The notes beneath the pieces are model-generated. The model was not told the DNA's origin, searched no databases, and was given only the letters and a program-made list of their open reading frames with translations. From the NCBI GenBank assembly GCA_035525055.1, contig DATLEZ010000051.1, positions 1 to 23,200 on the forward strand: 23,200 bases of DNA. The letters are read 5' to 3'. The stretch is from DATEEG01 sp035525055 (GTDB lineage Bacteria; Actinomycetota; Acidimicrobiia; Spongiisociales; ZC4RG35). Positions 6,919 through 14,984 of this stretch are shown one piece after another. A program made the position numbers and the translations under genes. The number at the start of each line of letters is the position of its first letter. Within the stretch, counting starts at the first letter, position 1.

Positions 6919-6946
6919 TTGTCGCCCAGCCTAACCCTGATATAGT
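6919..6946 (+). promoter_or_regulatory. Candidate promoter for the CoA-transferase operon
   Basis: A -35-like TTGTCG (6919-6924) and a good -10 TATAGT (6941-6946) are separated by 16 bases and point toward the CoA-transferase. Transcription would start near 6953, about 30 bases before the ATG at 6982 and inside the conserved operator at 6953-6977. Confidence 0.5.
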
Positions 6947-6952
6947 TCGAGC

Positions 6953-6977
6953 GAAACGGTATTCCAGTGAGCGGAAC
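6953..6977 (+). promoter_or_regulatory. Candidate IclR operator, copy 1 (lyase / CoA-transferase)
   Basis: This 25-base block matches 11597-11621 at 20 of 25 positions without gaps. The core at 6961-6977 is TTCC-N7-GGAA, and GAAACGGT precedes it. Similar half-sites GAGCGAAACG (6949-6958) and GAGCGGAACG (6969-6978) are 20 bp apart, two helical turns. It lies in the divergent region between lyase and CoA-transferase, just downstream of the plus-strand -10, where bound regulator could control both directions. Confidence 0.65.
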
Positions 6978-6981
6978 GACG

Positions 6982-8181
6982 ATGTCTCGGAACTCCCAGG
7001 CGCTGCAAGGGTTGCGTGTTCTCGACGTCTCAACGCTCTTCGCCGGACCCCTGGCCGCCACCATCTTGGGCGACTTCGGCGCCGAGGTCATCAAGATCGA
7101 GCATCCACGCGGCGACCCGGTCCGTTATCACGGGCACAGCAAGGACGGGGTACCGCTGTGGTGGAAGATGCTGAGCCGTAACAAGCAAGCAATCACCCTC
7201 AATCTGTCGAAGCCGGAGGGGCAAGCGCTCATGGAGCGGTTGGTGGAATCCACCGACGTGCTGATCGAGAACTTCCGACCCGGCACTCTGGAACGGTGGA
7301 ACCTAGGCCCCGACCGGCTCCACGAAATCAACCGGAAACTGGTCATCGCCCGGGTGACCGGTTTCGGCCAGTTTGGCCCGTACTCCGCCCGCCCGGGGTT
7401 CGGTACATTGGCCGAGTCGATGAGCGGCTTTGCGCACATCACCGGAGAGCCGGACGGTCCGCCCACTCTCCCTCCTTTCGGGCTGGCCGACGGCATCACG
7501 GCTCAGGCGGCTGCCAACGCCATCCTCATGGCTCTGTACCACCGAGATGTACACGACGGCCCAGGCCAGATCATCGATCTGGCCATCATCGAGCCCATCC
7601 TGACCATCCTGGGGCCCCAACCGATCGTGTATGACCAACTCGGCATCTCCCAAACCCGGACCGGGAACCGGTCGGTGAACAACGCTCCCCGCAACACCTA
7701 CCGGACCGCCGACCACCGGTGGGTGGCCGTCTCGAGCAGCGCTCAGTCGATCGCCGAGCGGGTCATGCACCTGGTCGGACACCCGGACGTGATCGACGAG
7801 CCGTGGTTCGGGTCGGGGGCAGAGCGAGCCAAACACGCCGACGAGCTGGACGAGTATGTCGGTGGCTGGATCGCCCGGCACGACTTGGAAGAGGTGGTCA
7901 AGGTTTTCGAAGAAGCACAGGCGGCGATTGCCCCGATCTACGACATCGAGCAGATCATGGACGACCCACAATATCGGGCCCTCGAGTCGATTACTTCCGT
8001 CGACGACCCCGAGCTAGGGAGTGTCAAGATGCAGAACGTCATGTTTCGCATGTCGGACACACCCGGGCGGATCCGGTGGGCCGGACGCCGCCTGGGAGAG
8101 GACAACCATGCCGTCTACTGCGACGGGCTGGGCCTCACCGACGGGGACTTGACCGAGCTAGAGAAGAAGGGAGTGCTGTGA
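6982..8181 (+). CDS. Family III CoA-transferase (CaiB/BaiF type)
   Basis: This 399-aa enzyme belongs to the formyl-CoA transferase/CaiB family, which moves CoA from a donor such as succinyl-CoA to a carboxylic acid through an aspartyl-CoA intermediate. Visible features are the N-terminal LQGLRVLDVSTLFAGPLAATILGDFGAEVIKIE, the RNKQAITLNL strand, VLIENFRPG and GFGQFGPYSARPGFGTLAESMSG. The likely catalytic Asp is D170 in PPFGLADGITA. Length is typical. ATG 6982 is chosen over the in-frame GTG 6967 because family similarity starts just after it and the GTG lies inside the operator palindrome. It overlaps the cyclase gene (ATG-less GTGA overlap), so it heads an operon. Members of this family act on itaconate, mesaconate and citramalate; the acid here is unknown. 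Confidence 0.92.
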   Translation: MSRNSQALQGLRVLDVSTLFAGPLAATILGDFGAEVIKIEHPRGDPVRYHGHSKDGVPLWWKMLSRNKQAITLNLSKPEGQALMERLVESTDVLIENFRPGTLERWNLGPDRLHEINRKLVIARVTGFGQFGPYSARPGFGTLAESMSGFAHITGEPDGPPTLPPFGLADGITAQAAANAILMALYHRDVHDGPGQIIDLAIIEPILTILGPQPIVYDQLGISQTRTGNRSVNNAPRNTYRTADHRWVAVSSSAQSIAERVMHLVGHPDVIDEPWFGSGAERAKHADELDEYVGGWIARHDLEEVVKVFEEAQAAIAPIYDIEQIMDDPQYRALESITSVDDPELGSVKMQNVMFRMSDTPGRIRWAGRRLGEDNHAVYCDGLGLTDGDLTELEKKGVL

Positions 8182-8996
8182 CCGCACCATTGGGACTGAC
8201 ATGGGAAGCCCTGGCCGGTGCCCGCCTGATCGACCTCGCTCATGCCTGGGAGCGCGGGATGCCGGTCTCGCCCAATCACCCGGCCTTCCAACTGGCCATG
8301 ATGAGGCGCCACGGCGACATGGTCCGCTCCGATGGAGGTTCGGCAGCCAACGAGATGTTCCTGCTGGGGGGCCACGTCGGCACGCACCTCGATGCCCTCG
8401 GTCACGTCTCGCAAGACGGCCTGCTGTTCGGCGGCGTTGCGGCTGCCGGCTCGCAATCGAATAACGGATTGACGGCTCTCGGCATTGACACGGTGGAACC
8501 CATCCTGTGTCGGGGCGTCTTGCTGGATGTGGCAGCAGTTCACGGGGTCGACATCCTGGAGGCCGGCTACGAGGTCACGGTCGATGACCTGGATGCGGCC
8601 CAGGAGACGGCCGGGGTGGGTGTTGGCAAAGGGGACGCCGTTCTGATCCGAACCGGGTGGTCCGCCCATTGGAGCGATGCCGACCTCTTCCGCGGACAGG
8701 GGAGCGGTGCTCCCGGGCCCGGCGAGGCGGCCGGTCATTGGCTGGCAGAGCGCCAGATCCGGGTCGGCGGTGCTGAAACCATCGCTTTTGAGCTGGTTCG
8801 TCCAGGGGCCGGGCACGCCACGCTGCCGGTGCACAGGATCCTCATGGTGGAGGCCGGTATTCACATCATGGAAGTCATGAACCTCACCGACCTGGCCGCG
8901 GCCGGGGCCAACGAGTTCCTCTTCGTGGCCGCCCCCCTCAAGATCGTGGGCGGGACCGGATCGCCCATTCGACCACTGGCCGTCATCGATGCCTGA
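8178..8996 (+). CDS. Cyclase-family metal hydrolase (kynurenine formamidase-like)
   Basis: The 272-aa protein belongs to the cyclase family (kynurenine formamidase KynB, isatin hydrolase), Mn/Zn enzymes that hydrolyse amide or lactam bonds. The metal-binding signature HVGTHLDALGH spans residues 66-76, with H66, H70, D72 and H76 as the expected ligands. Other family features are LIDLAHAWERGMPVSPNHP near the N-terminus, GDAVLIRTGW and the C-terminal FLFVAAPLKIVGGTGSPIRPLAVI. GTG 8178 overlaps the CoA-transferase stop and follows AGAAGGGAG. It overlaps the MmgE/PrpD gene by 8 bases. Its presence suggests that an amide or lactam is opened early in the pathway; exact substrate unknown. Confidence 0.87.
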   Translation: MTAPLGLTWEALAGARLIDLAHAWERGMPVSPNHPAFQLAMMRRHGDMVRSDGGSAANEMFLLGGHVGTHLDALGHVSQDGLLFGGVAAAGSQSNNGLTALGIDTVEPILCRGVLLDVAAVHGVDILEAGYEVTVDDLDAAQETAGVGVGKGDAVLIRTGWSAHWSDADLFRGQGSGAPGPGEAAGHWLAERQIRVGGAETIAFELVRPGAGHATLPVHRILMVEAGIHIMEVMNLTDLAAAGANEFLFVAAPLKIVGGTGSPIRPLAVIDA

Positions 8997-10389
8997 CGGG
9001 CTGGTCGGCGTGCTGGGCGAATTCGCGGCACGTACTCGTTCGGCCGGATTAGAGGCGTACCTCGTCCGGGATGCCAAGGAGCGAATCCTCGACGTGGTCG
9101 GCAACAGCCTGGCCGCCCGGAGTGAGGAGCCGGCAGCAATCGTGTTGGCCGTGGCTCGTGAGACCGGAGGGGCGCCGCAGGCTACAGCTATCGGCAATGC
9201 TGATCGTCTGCCCGCTTCCTCCGCCGCTCTCGTGAACGGCACACTCGCTCACGCACTCGATTTCGACGACACTCACCTCCCGTCGGTGCTGCATCCCTCG
9301 TCTTCGATCGTGCCCGCAGCCATGGCCGCCGCAGAGGCCGAGGGCGCCTCCGGGAGCGAGCTGCTGACCGCGGTGGCAGTCGGGGACGAGATCTGCGTCC
9401 GGCTGGGCATGGCGTCCTACGACCCGGTAATCCGCAATTCGATCTTCTTCGAGAACGGCCTGCATGCCACCTCGATTGTCGGCACGCTGGGCGCAGCGGC
9501 GGCGGTGGCCACCCTGCTGGACCTCAGCGCCGAGCAGATCGCCCACGCCATCGGGATTGCCGCCAGCATGGGCGCCGGGCTCCTGGAGGCCAACCGCACC
9601 GGCGGCACGGTAAAGCGAATCCACTGCGGATGGGCGGCTCATGCCGGGGTCAACGCGGCGCTGATGGCCCGCCACGGTCTGACGGGACCTCCCACGGTAC
9701 TGGAGGGCCGCTTTGGGTTCTTCCGGGCCTACTCAGACGGCCGATTCAGCGAAGAGGCGATCCTCGACGGGTTGGGCGAGACCTGGGAGATGCCCGGCAT
9801 CTTCTACAAGCCGTATCCCACCAACCATTTCACCCACGCCGGCATCGATGCCGCTTTGGCGCTGCGAGCGCAGGGTGTTGAACCGGGCGAGATCGAAGCG
9901 ATCGAACTAGGAGTGCCCGCTCCTGTGCTACTCACTATCGCCGAGCCGGCCGAACAGAAAGCCAATCCGCTGACTCCCTATCACGCCAAGTTCAGCGGCC
10001 CCTTCACGGTGGCAGCCGCCCTCGTGGGTGGCGGCGGGCTGGGGGTCTACTCCAACGACTTCACCGACGATACCCTGCACGATCCGGAACGTCTCCGCCT
10101 GGCCGGCCTCGTGCGATGCGTTGCCGACCAGGAGGCCACCGAGATCTTCCCCCACCAGTTCCCGGCCGTTCTGACCATTCGCCTCCGGGACGGGTCGGAG
10201 CTCTCCGAGCGGATTCGCTACAACCGCGGCGGCCCGGATCGGCCGCTCTCACCAGAAGAACTGGCCATCAAGTTTCACCTCAATGCCGGCCAGGCAATCC
10301 CCGCCAAACGAGCCCACGCCCTCGAGCAGGCGATCTGGATACTCGATGAGGCACCGTCGGTAATAGCCATGATGGAACTCACCCACTGA
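8989..10389 (+). CDS. MmgE/PrpD family protein, copy 1
   Basis: The 466-aa protein belongs to the family of 2-methylcitrate dehydratase (PrpD), cis-aconitate decarboxylase and iminodisuccinate epimerase, metal-free enzymes acting on di- and tricarboxylates by proton abstraction. Seen motifs are ALDFDDTH (89-96), NGLHATS (H158), RTGGTVKRIHCG (K208) and YKPYPTNHFTHAG in the second half. These match the usual active-site pattern. Start ATG 8989 overlaps the end of the cyclase gene by 8 bases; the SDR gene follows after 14 bases. Only distantly similar by eye to copy 2 at 16369-17754, so the two probably do different steps. Confidence 0.9.
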   Translation: MPDGLVGVLGEFAARTRSAGLEAYLVRDAKERILDVVGNSLAARSEEPAAIVLAVARETGGAPQATAIGNADRLPASSAALVNGTLAHALDFDDTHLPSVLHPSSSIVPAAMAAAEAEGASGSELLTAVAVGDEICVRLGMASYDPVIRNSIFFENGLHATSIVGTLGAAAAVATLLDLSAEQIAHAIGIAASMGAGLLEANRTGGTVKRIHCGWAAHAGVNAALMARHGLTGPPTVLEGRFGFFRAYSDGRFSEEAILDGLGETWEMPGIFYKPYPTNHFTHAGIDAALALRAQGVEPGEIEAIELGVPAPVLLTIAEPAEQKANPLTPYHAKFSGPFTVAAALVGGGGLGVYSNDFTDDTLHDPERLRLAGLVRCVADQEATEIFPHQFPAVLTIRLRDGSELSERIRYNRGGPDRPLSPEELAIKFHLNAGQAIPAKRAHALEQAIWILDEAPSVIAMMELTH

Positions 10390-10403
10390 ACCAGGAGGTG
10401 CCC

Positions 10404-11126
10404 ATGACACAGGGATTGGCCGTGGTGGCCGGCGCTACCGGGGCGTTGGGATCAGCCATTTCGGAGGCGCTGCGTGGTCGCGGACTGACCGTTTTGGGCC
10501 TGGCCCGTCATGGCGGCCACCGCCCGGACCTCATGGAGGTTGATCTTCGGGACGAGGACTCGGTGGCATCGGTGAAGGATCGCATCGATGGTGTGGTGCG
10601 AGCCTTGGTCCACGTTGCCGGGCCACCGCTGGCGGGTGGCATAACCGACGTCGATACCGGATCGGTGCTGGAAGCCGTCGATGTGAAGGTCAACGGCCTG
10701 CTGCGTCTGGTGCGGGCCGTCGACCATCAACTCGCCGTAGGGAGCCGGATCGTGGCGGTGACCGGTCACCTCGGATACGACCCCGTACCGGCTTCAGTGG
10801 CGGCGGGCGTAGCCAATGCCGCCCTAGCCGCGCTGGTGCGCCAACTGGCCCGGGTGTATGGCCCGCGTGGAATCACCTGTCACGCGGTGGCACCCGGGCC
10901 GGTCGAGAGCCCGCGAGTCGATCGGCTGATCGAACACCTGGCGACTGAGAGCGGCCTCACTCTCGAAGAAGCGCGGGCCCGTCTTCTCGACGAGGCATCC
11001 GTCGATCGCTTTGCCACCCCCGAAGATGTGGCCTGGGCGGTTTCGCTTCTTCTCGACGAGCCGGCCGCGGTGATGAACGGCTCGACGCTGTTCCTGGACG
11101 GAGGTCGCCGAACGGCGATTCCATAA
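10404..11126 (+). CDS. SDR-family protein with altered catalytic residues
   Basis: This 240-aa Rossmann-fold protein has an SDR cofactor motif near the N-terminus (GATGALG, residues 10-16), the HVAGP strand end (70-74) and a C-terminal GSTLFLDGG typical of classical SDRs. The catalytic YxxxK is absent: aligning VANAALAALVRQLA with the usual KAAL...LA segment places Ala134 at the Tyr and Asn138 at the Lys. The usual Ser position is near Gly121/His122. It may be a reductase with a different mechanism or a non-enzymatic partner. ATG 10404 follows AGGAGG by 5 bases and is preferred over the upstream in-frame GTG. It is last in the first plus-strand operon. Confidence 0.88.
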   Translation: MTQGLAVVAGATGALGSAISEALRGRGLTVLGLARHGGHRPDLMEVDLRDEDSVASVKDRIDGVVRALVHVAGPPLAGGITDVDTGSVLEAVDVKVNGLLRLVRAVDHQLAVGSRIVAVTGHLGYDPVPASVAAGVANAALAALVRQLARVYGPRGITCHAVAPGPVESPRVDRLIEHLATESGLTLEEARARLLDEASVDRFATPEDVAWAVSLLLDEPAAVMNGSTLFLDGGRRTAIP

Positions 11127-11154
11127 CCGCAGTGTCCATACCCTCCCGGGCGGC

Positions 11155-11536
11155 CTAGCGCTCTTCCAATACACCCGATTCGGCCAGGTCATTCCAAACG
11201 TGCTGTTCGGCGATGCGCCCCTCCCGAATCACGAACCGGTCGCAAAACCGTATTCCTTGGAAGGCGACGCCGAGAAGGTTGATGCCGTGGAGGCTGCCCG
11301 TCGTCACCACAACAGTGTCCGGGCCCGCGCTCATCACATCCCAAGTTTCGTGGGTTTTGCCGATAGAGCGGTAGCGACCCTCCATCGCCGCGGCCATCTC
11401 GGCGAGGTCCTCGAAGCGGCCTTGCGGAAAAGATCATGACTGCGGTGGCGTCGAGACAGCGCCCGGCCTCTTCCATACGCCGCTCTCCCGAGGCGATGAG
11501 ATACCGGCGGACCAATTCGAGGGGTGAGTTCGACAT
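11155..11536 (-). pseudogene. SnoaL-like / NTF2-like gene with one-base frameshift
   Basis: Two adjacent minus-strand frames together encode one small alpha+beta barrel protein. The N-terminal part from ATG 11536 reads MSNSPLELVRRYLIASGERR up to AVMIF. The rest, in the neighbouring frame, reads PQGRFEDLAEMAAAMEGRYR, continues through TVVVTTGSLHG and RFCDRFVIREGRIAEQHVWND, and stops at 11155. Removing one base from the four-A run at 11428-11431 joins them perfectly into about 126 aa. The layout matches SnoaL-like/ketosteroid-isomerase-like proteins. It is divergent from the liv operon and shares its control region. Either a recent pseudogene or a one-base homopolymer sequencing error. Confidence 0.75.
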
Positions 11537-11551
11537 GCATCGGCCAATCCG

Positions 11552-11580
11552 TTGACACCAGTTAAGGAGCGATACTACAT
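11552..11580 (+). promoter_or_regulatory. Candidate promoter of the ABC-importer operon
   Basis: A perfect -35 hexamer TTGACA (11552-11557) is followed by TACTAC/CTACAT around 11573-11580 as a possible -10 at 15 to 17 bases spacing. It points toward the substrate-binding protein gene at 11650, and the conserved operator follows 17 bases later. Confidence 0.5.
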
Positions 11581-11596
11581 TCCGCCCTGCGAAGCG

Positions 11597-11623
11597 GAAA
11601 CGGTGTTTCGTTGAGCGAAACAC
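11597..11623 (+). promoter_or_regulatory. Candidate IclR operator, copy 2 (liv operon)
   Basis: Positions 11603-11623 form a perfect inverted repeat GTGTTTCG-N5-CGAAACAC. The 25-base block 11597-11621 aligns without gaps with 6953-6977 at 20 positions. A further TTCCGC/GCGGAA inverted pair lies just upstream (11580-11599). The site sits between the divergent SnoaL-like gene and the liv operon, downstream of the TTGACA promoter and upstream of the ribosome binding site. Confidence 0.68.
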
Positions 11624-11649
11624 GAGGAGTCAACTCGGAAGGGGTCGAC

Positions 11650-12954
11650 ATGAGAAAGATCACGATCTACCTATCTCTCCTTCTTTCACTTGCATTGATC
11701 GCCACTGCGTGCGTAAGCGATGCAGAGGAGGAGACGACAACAACAACCACCACGGCGGCGCCCACGGATACCCCCGCGCCGGCAGCTGCCGACACGACGG
11801 AAGGCACTACCGAGCCTGCTGGTCCGGTGTTGATCGGCTCGATACATCCGCTCACCGGCGGCCTCGCCGGTGCCGGAAGCCGCATGGACAACGGCGCCAA
11901 AATGGCCGTGGAAGAGATCAACGCGGCGGGCGGTATCGCCTCTCTCGGTGGAGCTCCGCTAGAGCTGCTGTCGGCCGATTCGACGGGAGCGGCCGAAGTT
12001 GGCCAGTCCGAGGCCGAGCGCCTCATCGGTGAGGGCGTCTCAGCGATCATCGGCACCTACCAGTCCGCGGTGACCTCCAATGTTGCGGCCATCGCCGAGC
12101 GAGACGGCGTTCCGTTGGTGATTGACGTGGCTGTGGACGATTCCATTCTCGACCAGGGATACACCAATGTATTCCGGATTCAGCCCAACGCAACGAGCAT
12201 GGGCGCCGCTGGAGCCCAATTCCTCAGCGAACTGGCAGGTGACGAAATCCAAACGGTTGCGTACCTTCACGATGACACCGGGTTCGGCGTATCGGTCGCC
12301 GATGCCTTCGAAGCGGCCGCCGCCGAGTACGGCATCGAGGTAACCACTCGGATTCCGTACCCGCCGTTCGAGGTCACCGACCTCACAACGGAAATGAGTC
12401 AAGCCGCGGCGGCTTCGCCCGACGTGATCGTGGTCACCGGGTACTACAACGACGGGCTGCTGGCCGCTCGGGCTGCCGCCGACCTCGAGGTCGATGTCAA
12501 GGCCGTGATCGGTATCGCACAGGGGGCGTACCACACGCCGCAGTTCGTGGCGGACTTCGGAGCCGGTGCCGAGTTGTTCTTCAACTCGAACTATCACTTC
12601 AACTCTTCCGATCCCAAGGTGCAGGATGTTCTCGAGAGGTTCGAAGCTGCCTACGGTGAGCCGATGGACACGGAAGCGATGCTCTCGTATCAAGCGATCT
12701 ACGTGATCGCAGATGCGCTCGAGCGGGCCGGTTCGGCTGATCCTGCCGATGTTCGCGCGGCGCTCGCCGAGACCAACCTGTCCGATCACTTCATGGCCTA
12801 CCCCGGCCCTATCACCTTTGATGAAACGGGCGAGAACGTGAACGCCCAGCCGGTCCTGATGCAGGTGATCGATGGTGCGGTCCTGCAGGTGTTACCCCTT
12901 GACCTGCGAGAGGCCGAACCGATCTTCCCGGGGACCTCCTGGAGCAGCAACTAG
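11650..12954 (+). CDS. livK: ABC substrate-binding lipoprotein, branched-chain amino acid (LivK) type
   Basis: The 434-aa protein captures the substrate outside the membrane for the importer encoded next. Residues 1-21 are a lipoprotein signal (SLLLSLALIATAC, Cys21). They are followed by a Thr/Ala/Pro-rich linker (about 25-50), then a type 1 periplasmic-binding fold starting GPVLIGSIHPLTGGLAGAG and including MAVEEINAAGG. ATG 11650 is chosen because it gives the signal peptide and is preceded by GGAAGGGG; the upstream in-frame extension would run through the operator palindrome. The fold also binds aromatic acids, amides and urea-like compounds, so the ligand need not be an amino acid. Confidence 0.92.
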   Translation: MRKITIYLSLLLSLALIATACVSDAEEETTTTTTTAAPTDTPAPAAADTTEGTTEPAGPVLIGSIHPLTGGLAGAGSRMDNGAKMAVEEINAAGGIASLGGAPLELLSADSTGAAEVGQSEAERLIGEGVSAIIGTYQSAVTSNVAAIAERDGVPLVIDVAVDDSILDQGYTNVFRIQPNATSMGAAGAQFLSELAGDEIQTVAYLHDDTGFGVSVADAFEAAAAEYGIEVTTRIPYPPFEVTDLTTEMSQAAAASPDVIVVTGYYNDGLLAARAAADLEVDVKAVIGIAQGAYHTPQFVADFGAGAELFFNSNYHFNSSDPKVQDVLERFEAAYGEPMDTEAMLSYQAIYVIADALERAGSADPADVRAALAETNLSDHFMAYPGPITFDETGENVNAQPVLMQVIDGAVLQVLPLDLREAEPIFPGTSWSSN

Positions 12955-12978
12955 CTCCACAGCGAAGGAGACAACGGC

Positions 12979-13968
12979 GTGCGAGGACGGCCCAGGAAAG
13001 CAGCTTGGGCCGTCCTCGCAATTGTCGTGGCCGTCCTTCTCACACAATCAACCTGGTGGGAGACAAATCAGACGGTGTTCGCGCAGGCCGTTGTCTCGGG
13101 TCTGCTGATTGGCGGCGTCTACAGCCTGGTTGCCATGGGACTCAGCCTGGTCTTTGGCGTATTGGACATCATCAACTTCGCCCACGGGGCGCTGATGACC
13201 ATCGGCATATATGCGAGCTACCTGCTCTTTGACAACTACGGGATAGACCCGTACGTGTCCCTGCTGATCACGATCCCGCTGCTGTTCGTGGTCGGTGTCG
13301 GTATCCAGCGGTTTGCCATCAATGCGGTGATGGATGCTCCCGTCCACAACCAGCTGCTGCTCACGCTGGGGATCGCCATCGTCATTGAGAACCTGGCCCT
13401 GGTCTTGTTCACCGGAACCCCGCGGTCGATCGAGCTCTCCTACGCCCGCAACGAGTTCGATCTAGGTCTCTTCTCATTGGACTTCCCGATCAGATTGTTC
13501 GGAGCCGTGATCACACTGCCGAAACTGATCGCCTTCTCAGTGGCTATCTTGCTTGCCGCTGTCCTCTACCTGCTGATCCATCGAACCCAACTCGGTACGG
13601 CCATCAGGGCGGCCGCCCAGGAGCCGGAAGGGGCTGAGATGGTTGGCATCGACGTGCGCCGGATCTACATGATCACGTTCGGCATCGGCGCCGCCTGCGT
13701 TGGGGCGGCCGGCGCATTGGTTATGCCGTTCTTGTTCGTCAGTCCAACTGCCGGCGCCACGTTCAACATCATTGCTTTCATCGTCGTCGTGTTAGGGGGA
13801 ATGGGCTCGATACCGGGGGCTCTCGTCGGGGGTCTGGTCATTGGTCTCACCCAGGAGATGACGCAACTCTTTGTATCGGGATCGTCGAAACTGATGGGTG
13901 TCTTTGTCGTCTTTCTGGCTGTATTGCTGGTTCGCCCACAAGGTCTCTTCGGGAAGGTTCATCGATGA
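12979..13968 (+). CDS. livH: ABC importer permease, LivH type
   Basis: The 329-aa membrane protein is the first permease of the importer. An N-terminal helix (AAWAVLAIVVAVLLTQSTWW) is followed by the family signature GLLIGGVYSLVAMGLSLVFGVLDIINFAHGALMTIG, several hydrophobic helices, and the cytoplasmic coupling region with TAIRAAAQEPEGAEMVGIDVRRIYMITFGIG. The C-terminal helices include IIAFIVVVLGGMGSIPGALVGGLVIGL. The GTG start at 12979 follows AAGGAG by 8 bases, 24 bases after livK. Its stop overlaps the livM start (ATGA). Confidence 0.94.
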   Translation: MRGRPRKAAWAVLAIVVAVLLTQSTWWETNQTVFAQAVVSGLLIGGVYSLVAMGLSLVFGVLDIINFAHGALMTIGIYASYLLFDNYGIDPYVSLLITIPLLFVVGVGIQRFAINAVMDAPVHNQLLLTLGIAIVIENLALVLFTGTPRSIELSYARNEFDLGLFSLDFPIRLFGAVITLPKLIAFSVAILLAAVLYLLIHRTQLGTAIRAAAQEPEGAEMVGIDVRRIYMITFGIGAACVGAAGALVMPFLFVSPTAGATFNIIAFIVVVLGGMGSIPGALVGGLVIGLTQEMTQLFVSGSSKLMGVFVVFLAVLLVRPQGLFGKVHR

Positions 13969-14984
13969 GCAAAATCCGGAAGCTGGCCCAAGCGTCGTCG
14001 CGAGACGTGATGGTTCTGGCGATCGTCGTGGCGATTCTCGCTCTCGTACCCTTCGGTTTCTCCCGCTTCAGGCTATCGGTTGCCATTGCCGCCCTCATCT
14101 TCGCGTTGGCGGGCATCGGCTGGAACGTCTTGTCTGGCTTCGCCGGCCAATTCTCGTTCGGGCACGCCGCCTACTTCGGCCTCGGGGCGTACACCGTTGC
14201 CGTCACGCTGACGAGGTACTCGATTTCTCCCTGGTTGGGTTTGATCCTCGGTGGGCTGGTGGCCGCCGTGTTCGGGCTCTTGACCGGCTGGATTTCATTT
14301 CGCTTCGGGCTCAAGGGTGCGTACTTCGCGCTGGCGACATTTGCCCTGGCCGAAATGCTCAGACTCACCTTCAACACTGTCGACTTCGTCGGCGCCGGCA
14401 TCGGGATCACGATTCCGCTGGCGGGCGGCGATGACTGGGCCCGCATCCAATTCGAAGACACGCCTTCCCTGCAGTACTGGGTGATTCTCGGCCTCGTCGC
14501 ACTCTCGACCCTGGCAGTGATCGGGGTGATGAAATCCCGTATCGGCAGCATGATGCTGGCCGTCCGAGAGGACGAGGATGCTGCTTCCGCCCTGGGTATC
14601 AATCCGCTTCGTGCCAAGCTGATAGCCATTGCCATCAGCGGCTTCATAACTGCCCTGGCCGGCGGTTTCTACACACAGTCCCTGCTGTTCATCAATTCAG
14701 ACCTGGCGTTCGGTCCACTCGTATCCGTCCTCATCCTGCTTCGCCCGATCATCGGTGGAGTGGGGACCATCTGGGGCCCGGTCCTCGGCGCCGGCATCTT
14801 GTCGGTACTCGGTGAGGCGACACGAAGCCTCGTGCGCCAACCTCCCTCCTTTCTTCAGATCATCGAGGGAGTCAACGGGCTCGACCAGGTCCTGTTCGGA
14901 CTGATTCTCGTCGTAGTGATCATCCGCGCTCCAGACGGCGTACTCGGCTGGTTCCGTCGACGTCAGCAGAGCAGGCCGGCATGA
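13965..14984 (+). CDS. livM: ABC importer permease, LivM type
   Basis: The 339-aa second permease carries the LivM pattern: several hydrophobic helices, the motif GIGWNVLSGFAGQFSFGHAAYFGLGAYT in the first half, and the coupling region SRIGSMMLAVREDEDAASALGINPLRAKLIAIAISGF in the second. The C-terminal part includes RPIIGGVGTIWGPVLGAGIL. ATG 13965 overlaps the livH stop by four bases and the livG ATG overlaps its own stop the same way, so the subunits are translated in a coupled series. Confidence 0.94.
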   Translation: MSKIRKLAQASSRDVMVLAIVVAILALVPFGFSRFRLSVAIAALIFALAGIGWNVLSGFAGQFSFGHAAYFGLGAYTVAVTLTRYSISPWLGLILGGLVAAVFGLLTGWISFRFGLKGAYFALATFALAEMLRLTFNTVDFVGAGIGITIPLAGGDDWARIQFEDTPSLQYWVILGLVALSTLAVIGVMKSRIGSMMLAVREDEDAASALGINPLRAKLIAIAISGFITALAGGFYTQSLLFINSDLAFGPLVSVLILLRPIIGGVGTIWGPVLGAGILSVLGEATRSLVRQPPSFLQIIEGVNGLDQVLFGLILVVVIIRAPDGVLGWFRRRQQSRPA

